Part shown: positions 49,701 through 61,714 of the stretch, one piece after another
Position numbering within the stretch: the first letter of the stretch is position 1
Layout: each line of letters begins with the position of its first letter
Assembly (NCBI GenBank): GCA_036785705.1
Contig: JAWUZG010000136.1
Span: forward strand, 1,922,001 to 1,986,000
From: Acanthornis magna
Lineage: Eukaryota; Chordata; Aves; Passeriformes; Acanthizidae
Reading direction: 5' to 3'
Length of the DNA stretch: 64,000 bases
Position numbers and translations under genes: made by a program
Notes under the pieces: model-generated
The model's database searches: none
Seen by the model: only the letters and a program-made list of their open reading frames with translations
Told to the model about the DNA's origin: nothing

Positions 49701-52700
49701 CCTCTATGCTGCCCCACTGAAAGGAGAGGAGGTAAAACTGTACCAGCCATACCTGTTTGACAAATTTGGGTCAGCAGAGCTTGGCTTGAATCTCGGTTCA
49801 CTCGTGGTACAAGAACAACTCTATTATCCCTAAAGCACAACACTTTCAGGTTCCGTGACATGAGTCCTCGTGTTAGAACCCGGTGGATGGTCTAATTAGG
49901 GGGTGATTTAATGTGGAAAGGTTGATAAGAATCCACTGAAAAGCTCAGACAAATACTTTTGAGTTGTCAAAAAGTGTTAGTCTGGTTCTTGTACAGGAGC
50001 TTCCTTCACACCAGGGGTGAACAGTCTGTGGGGACCCTTGACTGTCCACTTACAATGGCCTTTCCTGGCCTTGGTCTTCTCAGAAAATACAAGAAAGTAA
50101 CAAACCTTGACAGCTCTTGATCTTTCTGCCAAATTATTTTCCCTCTCTTATGAAATGCCATCAATTGTTTGCTACTTCACAGGTGATTTAAACTAACATG
50201 ATTACATGGAAGGCTTTGCAAAGTCTTTTTTTTTAGCCTGGAAGGATGCGATGCTATTTATGAGTCAAAGTAGGCTACGTTTAATTGTCACTGAGCCTGT
50301 GATTTATTTGGCAGGATTACTGGATTTTACTGATTTATCTGTTTATTTTGTAGCTGTCATACAGTGCCCTTTAGTTAGTGATGGACTAATACATTCCGTT
50401 TTGTTTGCTTGCTTTTCCCTCATTAGTAAACAGCTCCAGACACTCTTAATTTGCTCAAGCCATATGCTTTCCAGAGGCTTTGGCCATCCATCTGAGATGA
50501 GAGTTGTGATGCACAGTGCTGTGCACAGCTTACCTTGTGCTGTCCCAGGTGTATCAACTGGATAATGGAGACATTTTCTTTTTTCCTTCTTATTTTACAA
50601 ATAGTACCGTTAATTTCTGTGTGTACATCCCTGCTGCAAGTCTACCCACAGCTGAAGCAGAAGCTGCTTGCCAGCCATGTGGGAGTGAGGAAGCCTGTGA
50701 ATTATTTTAACTCTTTATTGATCACTTTGAATTTTATGACAGCAGGTTTTTTGTGTGTGTGTTTTAAAGAAAGCAAACAAAACCCCCAGCTCTTCCAAAA
50801 TTAAATGCACTGAAAATAGGAAGCTGCAGATCCTTCTGGAAAAGCCTGGTGGATTTAGTAAGAATATTACAATAAACTTTTACAGATCTGTACATAAATT
50901 ACAGAAATGGAAATACTGAGTTCCATAGAAATGACTGTAAAACCCCTATAGAATTTAAATGAAAATGAGTCTTTCAAAAATTGCTTTTTTAACCATCCTA
51001 TAAATTGTTTAAATGAGAATATCGTTCTCTATTAAACTCTTTAAGGAGGCTCTGAGAGTCTCAAATTTTCTATTCAGATTCCAAGAGGTGATCCCAACTC
51101 TGCAGTCTTGCTTACATGATTGGATTAATTGACAGCAGTGGATTTGTTCCAAAAATGCAAAACCTATGCCGTACATCATTATACTTTACATAACAGTTAT
51201 CTAATATAAACTACTATCTTACTTTACAATGCGAATCAATCCTAGTGCAGATTCTTATAATCCCTAGGGCAGGATCTAGAGCTGGGTTTGGTGCATGGCT
51301 GCCACAGTGGCCTGTCCAGCTGAGTTCATGTCCAAAGTCACAGACACAGTTTTAGAGCTGACCAAACTGCTTCACCGGTGGGACAAAGAAGAGTCCCAGG
51401 ATGAATTATGCCACCCTGGGAGCACCTCCACACATCCCTTAGTTCTCTGAATTGCTGGTTGTATTCACACTTGTAGATACCCCGTGCAGGTGTGAATGGT
51501 GTTGGACCAGGGCTCTCATGCTGGGAGGGAAGGGCAGGCACAGCCAAAATTATTCCTGTTCATCACGAGGGGATAAAAACACCAGTTGGTCCTGGCTACC
51601 CAGGATCTACAATAAAAGCATAAACTGCACAAATGAAAAAACAGACTGTGTTTTTTTCCAGTACTAAGTCCCAGCCTATGGCTCTTCCTACTCCTGACTA
51701 TAGGGTGAAGTTCACTGGCATTTTACTTTAGGGTTCTTAATGAACAATTAAATGAAGCCCTTTTATAAGATTTTCATTTTGACTTATGCTTAATTTTGAA
51801 TCTGAGTGATAGACAGTGGTGATCTCCTTTGCTCAGCCTGTGAGAAGCATGGATTTCCTGAGACCAAGGTCTTCACAGCTTGTTCGCATGCTGTTCCTAA
51901 AGATATTTTTTATTCCCTCTCAAATTCAGACCTAAGCCCTTTATGCTTCAGGACCGTATTGCAGCTAGTTTCACTTCTTTTGGAGAGAAGCTGATCACAG
52001 AGACAGAACTCGTGTTTTCCTTCCAGTCAGATGACTGTGCTGTAACACAATACACTGCACACGAGATTTTAAAGCACTTCTAAACCAAGCCTGTCTCCGC
52101 TTTCTTTTTAGTGTCTGTCAAAATAGTACTCCTGCAAGCCTTCTGTTTTACAGAGGCTGAAAAAAACCCTAGAACAGCAGTAACCAGCAATCTCTGTATT
52201 CCAGCAAAAAAGAAGAGAAATGGCTTTGAGATTACAATGTAATTTCAGGCTCTGAAAATGAAATTGGCTTCATGGAGGAAAAAAGAGAGGGGAAAAAATG
52301 GAAAATAAAAAGAACTGCTACTTGAATGTTTTCTTTCTGTCTCTTTTGGCTTTAATGACTTCTCCCTGTTCTGGCCTCTCAGTTTCTAACATGAAGTACA
52401 TGTTTAATATGGAAATAGTGAAAACATAAATTTCTTGCCTGAAATCAGTTGCATTTTAAAGGGAGATGTCATCTTTCCTCCCCCTTATCTTCATGTTTTG
52501 AACCCCAGGATAATTCAGAGGGAAAGAATTGCACACTAGAAAGAGTTTTACCTCATTGGTGATCCTAATGGTGGGAACAGATGTTTAATGAAAGTATTTT
52601 GAAAGATTAGCAAGGAATGGGCACACTTTGAAAAGCAATCAAGTTGGTATTCTGACCTCCATTATTGATCCTGTGCATGTTTTTAGGCTGCCACAGTTGT

Positions 52701-52879
52701 GAATGAAAACATTATCTTAAAGCACTTTATCAAACATACCCAAATTTTTTACTTTTTTTTTTTTTTTTCATTTAGGGCTGTGTTCATCCTGAAGGGATAC
52801 ATAAAGCGACGAAGGAATTTCACAGTTCCTAGGAAGGGTCAATTGAAGTGGCATTTTGCCTGGCCATGGGATCACACAA
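46740..52879. other. Unique DNA with T-runs, no supported gene
   Basis: An 18-T run lies at 48621-48638 and T-runs at 52745-52768. Open frames such as 47783-48145, 49537-49833 and 50206-50565 lack recognisable domains and paired splice sites. Confidence 0.45.
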
Positions 52880-52931
52880 GCATCACTGCTATAGTGAAGA
52901 AAATTAACTCCGTCCCACTCCAAACCAGGGG
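52880..52931 (-). mobile_element. Tip of an avian ERV LTR
   Basis: On the plus strand GAAGAAAATTAACTCCGTCC followed by CACTCCAAACCAGG resembles the reversed 5' end of the same LTR family as the element starting at 53204. Only about 50 bp is recognisable; the rest of the LTR is missing or too diverged. Confidence 0.5.
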
Positions 52932-53198
52932 AGTTTGAGAGTCATCAGACAATAGATGGATGATTCTTTTTCCACCTAATGGAGATATTTGGGATCTGGT
53001 ATTTAAAAACCCTAAACTTTACCTAAACTATCACATTCACATGAAAGACAACAACACAGAGATTTGAAAGAATTTTTTCTTATTGCTGGTCCATGTTTAT
53101 GTTTTGGACCAAATTAAACTGTGCTGTGAACAGCTCTTCTATAGACCATCTAAACTGACTTTTTATTCTTTCAAACAAGAAAAGGTAAAATATTTGAA

Positions 53199-53203
53199 GA
53201 CTG
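53199..53203 (+). repeat. Left target-site duplication gactg
   Basis: The 5 bp directly before the LTR start at 53204; an identical gactg follows the LTR end at 54058-54062. Confidence 0.85.
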
Positions 53204-53349
53204 TGTCCTGTGTTCAGCTGGGATGCAGTTCATTTTCTTCTCAGTAGGTGATGCAGTGTTGTATTTTGGATTAAAGTTGAGTTTGTTGCTGAAAACAGAG
53301 TGATGTTTTAGTTGTTGCTGGGTAGTGTTTAAATCAGAAGTGTAATCAC

Positions 53350-53765
53350 CTCGGTGATGATCAGAGGGAAGGAGCACCTCTCCTGTGAGGAAAGGCTTGG
53401 GGAATTGGGATTGTTCAGCCTGGAGAATAGAACACTCCAAGTCAACTTTATTTCAATCTTTCAGTACTGAAAAGAGGCCTGTAGGTGAAGGAGAGATTTT
53501 TTATGAGTATGTGGTGATAGGACAAAGGGGAATGGCTTCCAGCTGAAAGAGGGCAGATTTAGAAATTGTTCCCTGTGAGGGTGGGGAGGCTCTGCCCCAG
53601 GCTGTGCAGATGGGCTGTGGCTGCTCCATCCCTGGAAGTGTTCAAGTTCAGGCTGGATGGATCCTGGAGCAGCCTGGGGTAGCAGAAGGTATCCCTGCCC
53701 ATGGCAGAGGGGGTGGAATGAGATGACCTTTAAGGTCCCTCTAACCCAAACCCTTCTGTGATTCT
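53350..53765 (+). mobile_element. CR1 LINE 3' fragment nested in LTR
   Basis: About 415 bp of CR1 in forward orientation: GATCAGAGGGAAGGAGCACC, TTCAGCCTGGAGAATAGAA, AGGGCAGATTTAGAAATTG, CCATCCCTGGAAGTGTTC, then CTGCCCATGGCAGAGGGGG and CTTTAAGGTCCCTC ending near CTTCTGTGATTCTGTG. The longest CR1 piece in the window. Confidence 0.93.
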
Positions 53766-53866
53766 GTGTTTCCATTTCCCTGCTCATTGCAAGGGGGTTG
53801 GTGTTCTTTAAAACTTCCCTCCCAACCCAAGCTATTCTATCATTCTATCATTCTATTATTTTATTA
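53766..53866 (+). mobile_element. Second CR1 3' tail with (ATTCTATC)n
   Basis: Directly after the first CR1 end there is a second, shorter 3' end: GCAAGGGGGTTGGTGTTCTT, CTTCCCTCCCAACCC and then octamer repeats attctatc at about 53832-53853 grading into ATT-rich DNA. Two CR1 3' ends in tandem point to two insertions or a partial duplication. Confidence 0.85.
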
Positions 53867-54057
53867 TTTTATTTTACTTTATTAAAATTATGAATAATTA
53901 ATTCTTCATATTATCAATTATTAAATTAGTTCTTATTTCAATCCACAAGTTTTACCTGGTTTTGATTCTCTTCCCCATCCCACCAGGCCAGGGGATTGAA
54001 GGAATGAGCAAGGGATTGTGTGGTACTTTAGTTGCCAACTGGGGTTAAACCACATCA

Positions 54058-54062
54058 GACTG
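54058..54062 (+). repeat. Right target-site duplication gactg
   Basis: Matches the gactg at 53199-53203 on the other side of the LTR. Confidence 0.85.
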
Positions 54063-57000
54063 CCAAACTGGCATTAATAAAATCTATTCAGCTGAAGAGA
54101 AAAAAAAACCTCAACAATTTTGAAAGCTTCAGTATTCAAAAACAGTGAAAGCATTTAAAATATATTTCCCTTCTTTTTTTTTTTTTTTTTCTTAACAGTC
54201 AAAATATTTTGAATGGTGGTTGTTGACAAGGTCTCCCGTTATCAGTGAGAAACAAGATCAAAGGAAGGCATGTTAGCAATACTGAAATGCACAAAAGGGT
54301 TGCTGCAGACCAGGAAATTGCCTCTTCTCCATAACCATAGATCAGCTAAAAACCAAGAGGCTTAAAATCTGTCTGGGGAAATTTATGTTGGACTGGAGGT
54401 AAACTTTCCTAGTGGCTCATGGTGAGGATCATGAAATGGTTAATAGATTACCTGAAAGAACAATGTAATTTCCATCACAGTAAATACTGAAGGCCAGGGA
54501 AGATAAATACTGATCAAAAATGGTAAATCTCTACTTGCCTTGTGTTTGAGTCAAAGGCATAGTAGAAAATCACTTGATGCTGCTTTCATCCTTTTTTTTT
54601 AACATTTATTGTTTAATAATTGCTAAGTGCCCATGGATTAAATGTGTTAATTTTTCTTGGGCCTGGTAAACCCTCTTATAGACTGGGGTGCCCTTTGAGG
54701 AAAAAAAATTAAGCAATGAAAAGAATTTTTAAATGAAAAAATGAACCTGAAACTTGAGTAGATCAGATAAAACAATCACTCAAAATTCTCACTTCTTCCC
54801 CCTGACACTGGGAAGATCCCAGATGACCATCTTGGAGTTAGACATTGATGCTGTCAAAGTCTGAACTGAGCTGAAATGCATCTCCTCCCCTGCCCAAATC
54901 CTCAAGGCCTGGCTTCAATAAACATGCTCAGTCTATCTAACACAAATCAGAAATGCGAAGCTCTTCCCAATATGAAATGCCAGACATTTTCTTTTCAAAT
55001 AACATAACTTGATTAGTGTGGCCATCTGTAAAAATGAATAGAAGACTCAGTTGTATTCTCACCTTTTCCTGGAAAAGGTCCAAACACAGATCAATCTTTT
55101 CTCAGAAGTGAACTCACCAGAAAGAAGAGTAAATTACCTCCATAGAAAAAAAAAATAAATCAATATTTATGAAGTCTGTACATTGCAGCAATGAAATGTG
55201 AATCCTTTTTTTTTTAAATGGATGGAAGAGAAAATTTCAGGATGTCAGTTTTGAAGGGACAGAGGTAATTGCTGGCAGCCCTGATTTTCACACACAAATT
55301 CTGGAAGGAAATGTGTCCTTCTTGCTGACAACTTTAAGTTGTTCCCTAGTTAAGGAGAGGGATTTTTCAAGCTATTCTTTGGCACATGTTGCAGAAAGCC
55401 CAGCTGCCTAGGGTCAGCATTCTCTATTCCATCCATGGATAAGTTTTAGGCACATAAATATTTCATGAGTTTTTGAAATGTCTGAAAATCCTGCCTTACG
55501 TCTTTTAAGGTAGAAAACCCAACAAAATGTAAGTTAAACAAATCACAAAATCAAATTAAAGTAGCTTTAAATTTCCTGAAACAACACTAAGACAAACAAC
55601 CTGTTGTCTTGCTCTACTGTTTGCTTTTAATGGTGCCACATTTGTTTATTTTAGTCTAATTTTGGGGGTTAGATTTTCTCTAATTAGTTAATATGCATTC
55701 ATAACAATTTGTGTGATTATAATTTGACTTTAATTGTCTTTATAGGGCCCTGAATAACTTGGCAAAAAGGAGGCTTATAAATATAACTCATTACGTTGAC
55801 ATGCTTTTTTAATTTTCCATTTAGAAATGCAATATTAAACTATGGAAAGCAGTGAGTTCTAAGGATAATGGGAGCTTCATCAATTTAATTAACTTCCCAG
55901 AAAGAGTGAAGTCTTCCTGAGATTTGGTCACTTTTGATTTTTACTATATCTAGAAGTTATAGTAGAAGTTTATCAGTGGTTGTAGCTATATTTACCAACA
56001 TACAGTTTTCTTTAAATCCACATGAATGTTTTTCTCTTTAAGTTCTCAAAGTTATGCAGCAATAGTTAAATAGCGTGTCCCAATTTCATTGTCACTAATA
56101 AGGATTATTTGATTGTGAGAGTGCAATGAGATAAACCAACCCACCTGGATGTTCATGAGTTTTTTGGGGGGTGATTTTGCCGTCACATTTGCACATAGCT
56201 CTAGGTAGGCTGATACCTATATCCAAATTAATTAATTTTGAGGGAAGTCATGCCTTGAAGGCATCACTGGAACTATATTCCAGGCAATGACATTTGGCTT
56301 CTGTCTGCAGATATAATGTTTGGAACTAAATTTCTTTAACAAATATCAAAATAAACAAAAATGAAGTTTGTAAACCTTAAGATTGAAACAGTATCAGCTG
56401 ATGAGAGCACAGTTTTTACTTTCATCTTGGAAGTCCACCTAATCCAAGCTGTTTTTCTGAGCTAATATTGGACCTTCCAAGAAACGACAGTGAGAAACTT
56501 GGATGCTGCAGCCAATGGCCAGATTTGTGACTCAGCTAAGTTTTGCTTTGCATTCTGCTTTTAGTTAAACCCAGTTTTTGGCTTTGAAACAGAAAGAAAT
56601 GTCGAATAAAGGTACCTTCAAACAAGGAATATATTGAGAACATCCTTATTTGCAAAGTTCTAGGACACGCTGCAGGAATGAACAGGGCATCCATATTAAT
56701 GCTTGGGTATGTGACATTAGAGTTAAACGCTAGGTCTGATTTTTAACATGTCTCACATTAATGAAATACCCTCTTTTCTGGGCCAGTATTAATCACTGTG
56801 TGAAAACTGATGTTACCTGAGTCTGGATGTCACTAGAACATCAGAATTGCCCTTGCTCCACACCAAAATCCCGCTAAACCAGAACCATTTACAACAGTGG
56901 CTAAACCAGATGCCTAGGGAAGAGTGACAGAACAGGACCAGTTTATACCATAATTTCTATGAATATCCTTCCAGACCCAGGTGTTTGCATAGGTTGCACC

Positions 57001-57475
57001 CCTGGCTTTGCATTTAGCAACTGTCAGTGGACTTCTCTTCCACAGGCTGGTCTAGACATACCTTCAGTTCATATAACCTTTGCAATCTAACACATCCTTA
57101 GTTTACTAAAAGTACTGAAGATGTTCTTTGGGTTCTGTGAGCTAATTTCTCCTGCAAAATGAATTTTGTTGTAAGTGTGGTGAAATGTGAGATTTCATAT
57201 AGAATTATTAACTTTGGAAATTAGTCCTCTAAAAACATGAAAACCTGAAAAAATAGGTTGCATCTGTGTTTTGCAGGTTTCACATTGCTATAACCCTCTG
57301 CAGAAAGCAATGATAACCCAGGTTCTTGTTAATAAATTCCTCAGGGCAATTTATAGTCAAACAACACTAAATGAAGGGTATTTGTAAATATACACATGTA
57401 GGGTTTATTGCAGAACAATTTGGTTGCACAGGAAAACAGGTACGCAACCATTTTGGTTGTTAATATCTATATTAA
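54063..57475. other. Unique AT-rich DNA with a 17-T run
   Basis: T-run at 54174-54190. No exon, RNA gene or transposon could be supported. Confidence 0.45.
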
Positions 57476-58263
57476 TGTGACAATATAAAAGGATAAAAAT
57501 ATCCCATAAGAAATAGAAGGAAAGGACAAGAATATGAGGATCTCACTACCCACAGGCCCCACAGTGAGACTTGGTTGCTGAACAGTCTTGGTCAAAGTGC
57601 TGGTTGTGTACTGGATCCATTGGGCGGTGAGGGAAAGTTCCCAGGGAAATCCCTAAAAAACACCACCTGTTAGGTTTATATTCACTCAGGAACACCCAGG
57701 TACCTCCCCTGGGGCAGGGTGTTTCAGCTGGGTGATGTGATGTGGATAAAGGACACCTGGATGATGTCATGTTGTAGATCAAGGGACACTTTTGGAGTCT
57801 TTGACACTTTCTAAGTTGATATATCAGCCCATCCCATGAGTGCAGCTCGGCCCATTATGGCCCATTATGGCCCATTAATCAGCAGAGTGAACACTTTCAG
57901 GCCACCTGTGAATGTCCTGGTACCTCCTGGGCAGGGGAGTTATCACAGCTGAGTTCCCTGTTAAGGACAAGGAGGCAGTTCCTGCCTCTCAGGGTTCACC
58001 TCTTTCCTTATGTCGTTCATCACCAGCTGTGCCTGAGCTGGGCTGTGCTCCCCCTGGGCACTTCGCCCATCACAGCTTCCCCTGACTGGCTGAGCCATCA
58101 GCATCCCAGACTCTCTTCCAGTATCACTTCTGGATACATTCTTCTCCTTAGACCCAGGATGGGATTGGACAATAATATCCCCTTTATCTTGTCCCAAGTC
58201 CCTGTCACAGTCCCAATTCCAGTCAGGAGGCATATTTGGGGAGAGGTTGATTCAGGGGTCACA
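57476..58263 (-). mobile_element. Candidate retroviral LTR, unassigned family
   Basis: A block more GC-rich than its surroundings. On the minus strand it would begin TGTGACCCC and end ATTGTCACA, giving TG/CA termini with a perfect 6-bp inverted repeat (TGTGAC/GTCACA). A TATA box (minus strand GAATATAAACC; plus-strand tttata at 57675-57680) lies about 200 bp before the 3' end, as in an LTR with a long U3. Inside are a 10-bp triplet repeat (57849-57878) and two copies of a TACCTCC..TGGG.CAGGG motif 220 bp apart. No flanking duplication was found (attaa left, gatga right) and no AATAAA is visible, so the borders may be wrong. The 90-codon minus-strand frame in its U3 part is not recognised as a retroviral protein. 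Confidence 0.45.
57849..57878 (+). repeat. Three tandem copies of a 10-bp unit
   Basis: ggcccattat, ggcccattat and ggcccattaa in direct succession, inside the candidate LTR. Confidence 0.95.
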
Positions 58264-61200
58264 GATGAGCAGCTGTTTCTTTGCAGTTTGCTACAGTGGG
58301 CAAAAATCCTTTGATGATTTTAGCAATGTTTAAGCCATTAACGATTTCAGTCTCTCACCCATCTTCTACAGGTGGGAAAATAGACTTTTAATAAACCCGT
58401 TTTTCACATTAGACATCTGTTGAGGATTCAATAGAGACACTTCTATTTCAACAAAAATGTCCTTTGCTAGTAAAAATAGCCTCTACCACTTTCTTCACTG
58501 CTGCAAGAGCTACATGTGATTCAGCAGATTTGGAGCCTTGGTTACATCATTTAACATCTGTGTCTCTATCTCGCTGGCAAGGTCAATTTGTTTCTGCAAA
58601 TAGATTTCCCTCAACTACAAGGGGCAATCAGTTCATGAATTCCCAGGGGTTCGGTTCTTCTTGCTCTCCCTTCTCTCTGACACAATTCCAATTGGGGATG
58701 CTGTTAAGCATTATAAAGTTAGCCTTCTGCTGTCTATGGATAGCAGCACTCAATTTTTATCTGTCTTTTAGGTCTTTTTGTGCTGAAGTCTTCATTGTAG
58801 TCATACTGTCTACATGATATTAAGTCAACTTTTGAATGAGTTGCAATTTTTTTACTTTTGAGCAGTGATGGAAGGCCAGATTGGTCTTTTACACTAATGG
58901 GTTGGAGTTTTGTAGACCAGGGAGAAATCCAGTGTTTCCAACAGAAAATCCTTTCTTTTGTTTTATGTTTACATTGACGTTTTAATTTCATGTTTACATT
59001 GACTTTTACAAACCATTTTTTTCTTAACTGCTAGTATTGAAGGAGAACTGCCAAATTTCATGCTTCAGTATATTTCTTTTTTGTGACTAACACTGGAAAT
59101 TGCAAGAGGAATTAAAAAAATTGTTGTATTTTATTTGTTCAATGTTTCCTACTTTTTATCTCAGGTGAAGTGTATAGTGGATCAAAAACCTTTTAGTAAA
59201 AAATACTAATTCAGTATTTCAGCCTAAAAAAATCAGTTTGGGACTGACATTTTATTCCAAAATTACAAATTATTTCCTTGAAAGCTAACTCTCTATACAA
59301 GTCAATACCATACCAAATTAAAAATACTATGGTTGGTATTTTATTGAGCAGGAGCAATTTATTTAAACAGACATCTGGGTTTTAAAATAAATAAGGGAGA
59401 AAACCCATGTGACATTAATTGGATTTAGTGCCATTTGTTTGTTCTTTTATTAATGTTTATTCAAACGGAAATAGTATAAATTGTATAAAATAATTGATTT
59501 AATATATATTTGTAGGAATCCCTCTAATTTTTTGTTCCAAGAAAATGCTTGAAATACGTCTTCTTAGCAAAGCAAATGTAGAAATAGTATATAAGACGTT
59601 AAAAAAAGATGAAGAACAATATTAAATCGGTACGTGGCATTTAATCTTTTCCCTTGTAACCTGCTTTCCTGACATAACTCCACTGACTTCAATGAAACTA
59701 CATCAAAATACAACAGCTGGCTCCAGGCAAGTGAATATAAGGCCCTTTCAGAGCAGGGCAATGGAAGTCCTCCCTTTTCAAAACATCAAACACCCAATAA
59801 AACAGAAGGGATAAATCTCCTGCTGCTTCAGTCCCATAACTCACAGTGACAGCTCAGGTCAAGGAATAGCACAGTTACATTAATGCAACAGAGATAAAAT
59901 CTCCAGGAGTACCAAGAGCTGAGGTGTTCAGGATGAAGACAAAACACACAGAGCTGTGCAAAGTCAGCTCAGGTCTGTCAGGGTCAGCACAGGTGGGGTT
60001 AGCAAACTTCTTTCATTCCTGAGAGCACAGAATAGAGACATTCGAGTTAGCTCAGGAACCAGTGAGGCCATGTTTACCTCTGTGCTGATCAGCTTTGCCA
60101 GGCTCCAGCTAATTCCATGTGTTTGTAGTATTTTGTCAGTGCCAGTGGGATAACCCACCAGAGTTGATTGTACGTGGTTCTGCTCAGAATGTACTTTAAC
60201 CCTCCCCTCTCTTGGCAATGTGCAGAACAATCACAAAAACTAAGCTCACGTGGAGATGAGGTAATGTCTTTAATTGGGAGGTGCAAGTGGCTGCAAAAAA
60301 TTATTTAAAATCAAGAGAATTCTGCAATAGAAATCCTGCTACAAGGTAAAACACTGAGGCAAGCACATAGGAAGTTTGAGGTGGAATGGTTACAGAAGTG
60401 CTTCTGTGATTCTTTGCTCTGGAAACTGGGCTTCAGTCTCCTGATTACCTTTCAGGAAGTCTCTTGAACACCTGTGTGATCTCATTAATAAACATTTTTA
60501 TTTATTTACATGTCTTGACTGCAAACAGAATCTTTAATGCTCATGGAAGGTGGATGGTGTTGTGTCTAAACAGTCCTAGAAAATGAGGCAGGTAACAAGC
60601 ACAAATTAAGATACTCTTCCTGTAATGTCCATTCTGTTTGTGTGCTTGTTCAAACAAACACTCAGAAAGTCTTGGGACAAACTTTCATACAGTGAAAAAC
60701 AATGATAAGTCATACAGGGATTATTCTAAAAAGCCACAATTTTCTGCATTTGATTAATTTACTGAAAATTCTGAGAAAGACAACAATGTCTTGGGCAATA
60801 TTTTCAATGGGGTCCACAGAAGATAGCTCTACAGGAATGTGAATCTGTGCAAATCAACTGCCTGAAGTCTCTTGCCCATTTTTATAAAGAGGATGTGTTC
60901 ACTACCTCAGGGTTTTAAAATCTATCCTGTTAAGAGGAAGTTTTCAAAAGGATATATATTTCTTTTGAATTATTATTTTTTACCTAAGGGATTTACAAAC
61001 ACAAATCCAGTCCAGATTTGAAGTGAGAGATCTATGAGTTATGTGCAATCTACAGAATGGCAACAAATGTTCTCCAACTGTGATTGTTTTTCTCTTGTTT
61101 TGCCCTTCATCCTTATTTCAGTTGTGTTCCCTGACATGGGCTGGAGAATGGTCAGGGAAGCACTGAGAGGAGCTGCTTAAACAACTTTTTTGTGAAGGCT

Positions 61201-61638
61201 AAAATGTCAGGCAGAGTAACAAAACCCTGGAGGGGTGAAGGGGAATGTGGTCATGTTCAAAGGTCTGGCAACTCTTCTGTTTTTGATGCATTCCTTCAAC
61301 CTCCTTCAAGACTCTTCTTTGCCCATCCTATAGGATTTAATTTCATTATTAAATTTCACAGCATGTCCAGCCTCCTACCTCTCAGAGGAGAAGAGAGATC
61401 TTTTGTATCCCTCCTCTTTTCCTTGTGTGTCAAGATACAAGCATTACAATAATCGAGATCTTTCTAGTCCCGATTGCTCCTGAGCACCTCAGTTTGAACC
61501 CGAAGGTTTTGTTTAAAAAAACCCTACAAAGTGCTGTGGAGCTTGGCTAATAAAACCCATCATACTCTGAACCATGCCATGGACCACAGCACTTTAGAAA
61601 ACGCTCTCAGAGGCATGGTGTGATTTTTGAGGTTTTCC
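58264..61638. other. Unique AT-rich DNA, no supported gene
   Basis: A 117-codon frame at 58464-58817 begins at a non-ATG codon and shows no domain. Nothing else could be supported. Confidence 0.45.
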
Positions 61639-61639
61639 T

Positions 61640-61714
61640 GTGCTGGGCCAGGAGTTGGATTCAATGATCCTTGTGGGCCCCTTCCAACTCAGCGTATTTG
61701 TGGTTCCATGGTTT
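61640..61714 (+). mobile_element. CR1 LINE 3' end
   Basis: GGGCCAGGAGTTGGATTCAA, TGATCCTTGTGGGCCC and CTTCCAACTCAGCGTATTTG followed by a decayed tail (gtggttccatgg). This is the GAGTTGGATTCGATGATCC variant of the CR1 3' end. The frame at 61640-61945 starts inside it and is not a gene. Confidence 0.92.

Larger units (their letters stand above)
53204..54057 (+). mobile_element. Avian ERV solo LTR interrupted by CR1 DNA
   Basis: The 5' part (53204 to about 53340) starts TGTCCTGTGTTCAGCTGGG and continues through CAGTTCATTTTCTTC and GATGTTTTAGTTGTTGCTG, matching the start of the avian LTR family. The 3' part (from about 53919) carries an ATTAAA polyadenylation signal (53920-53925), ATTCTCTTCCCCATCCCACC and the end GGGGTTAAACCACATCA. 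The whole 854-bp interval is bounded by a perfect gactg duplication, which shows that both parts are one insertion. The middle of the LTR, including the expected TATA region, is absent and replaced by CR1 sequence. No retroviral genes adjoin it, so it is a solo LTR and, lacking its promoter, probably inert. Confidence 0.92.

Noticed and set aside
51338..51620. Moderately GC-rich stretch with a minus-strand 69-codon frame and an AATAAA
   Set aside because: No paired splice sites and no LTR termini were found; AATAAA is common by chance.
58540..58600. MIR-like words (CTTGGTTACATCATTTAAC)
   Set aside because: Too short and without the other MIR core blocks in order.
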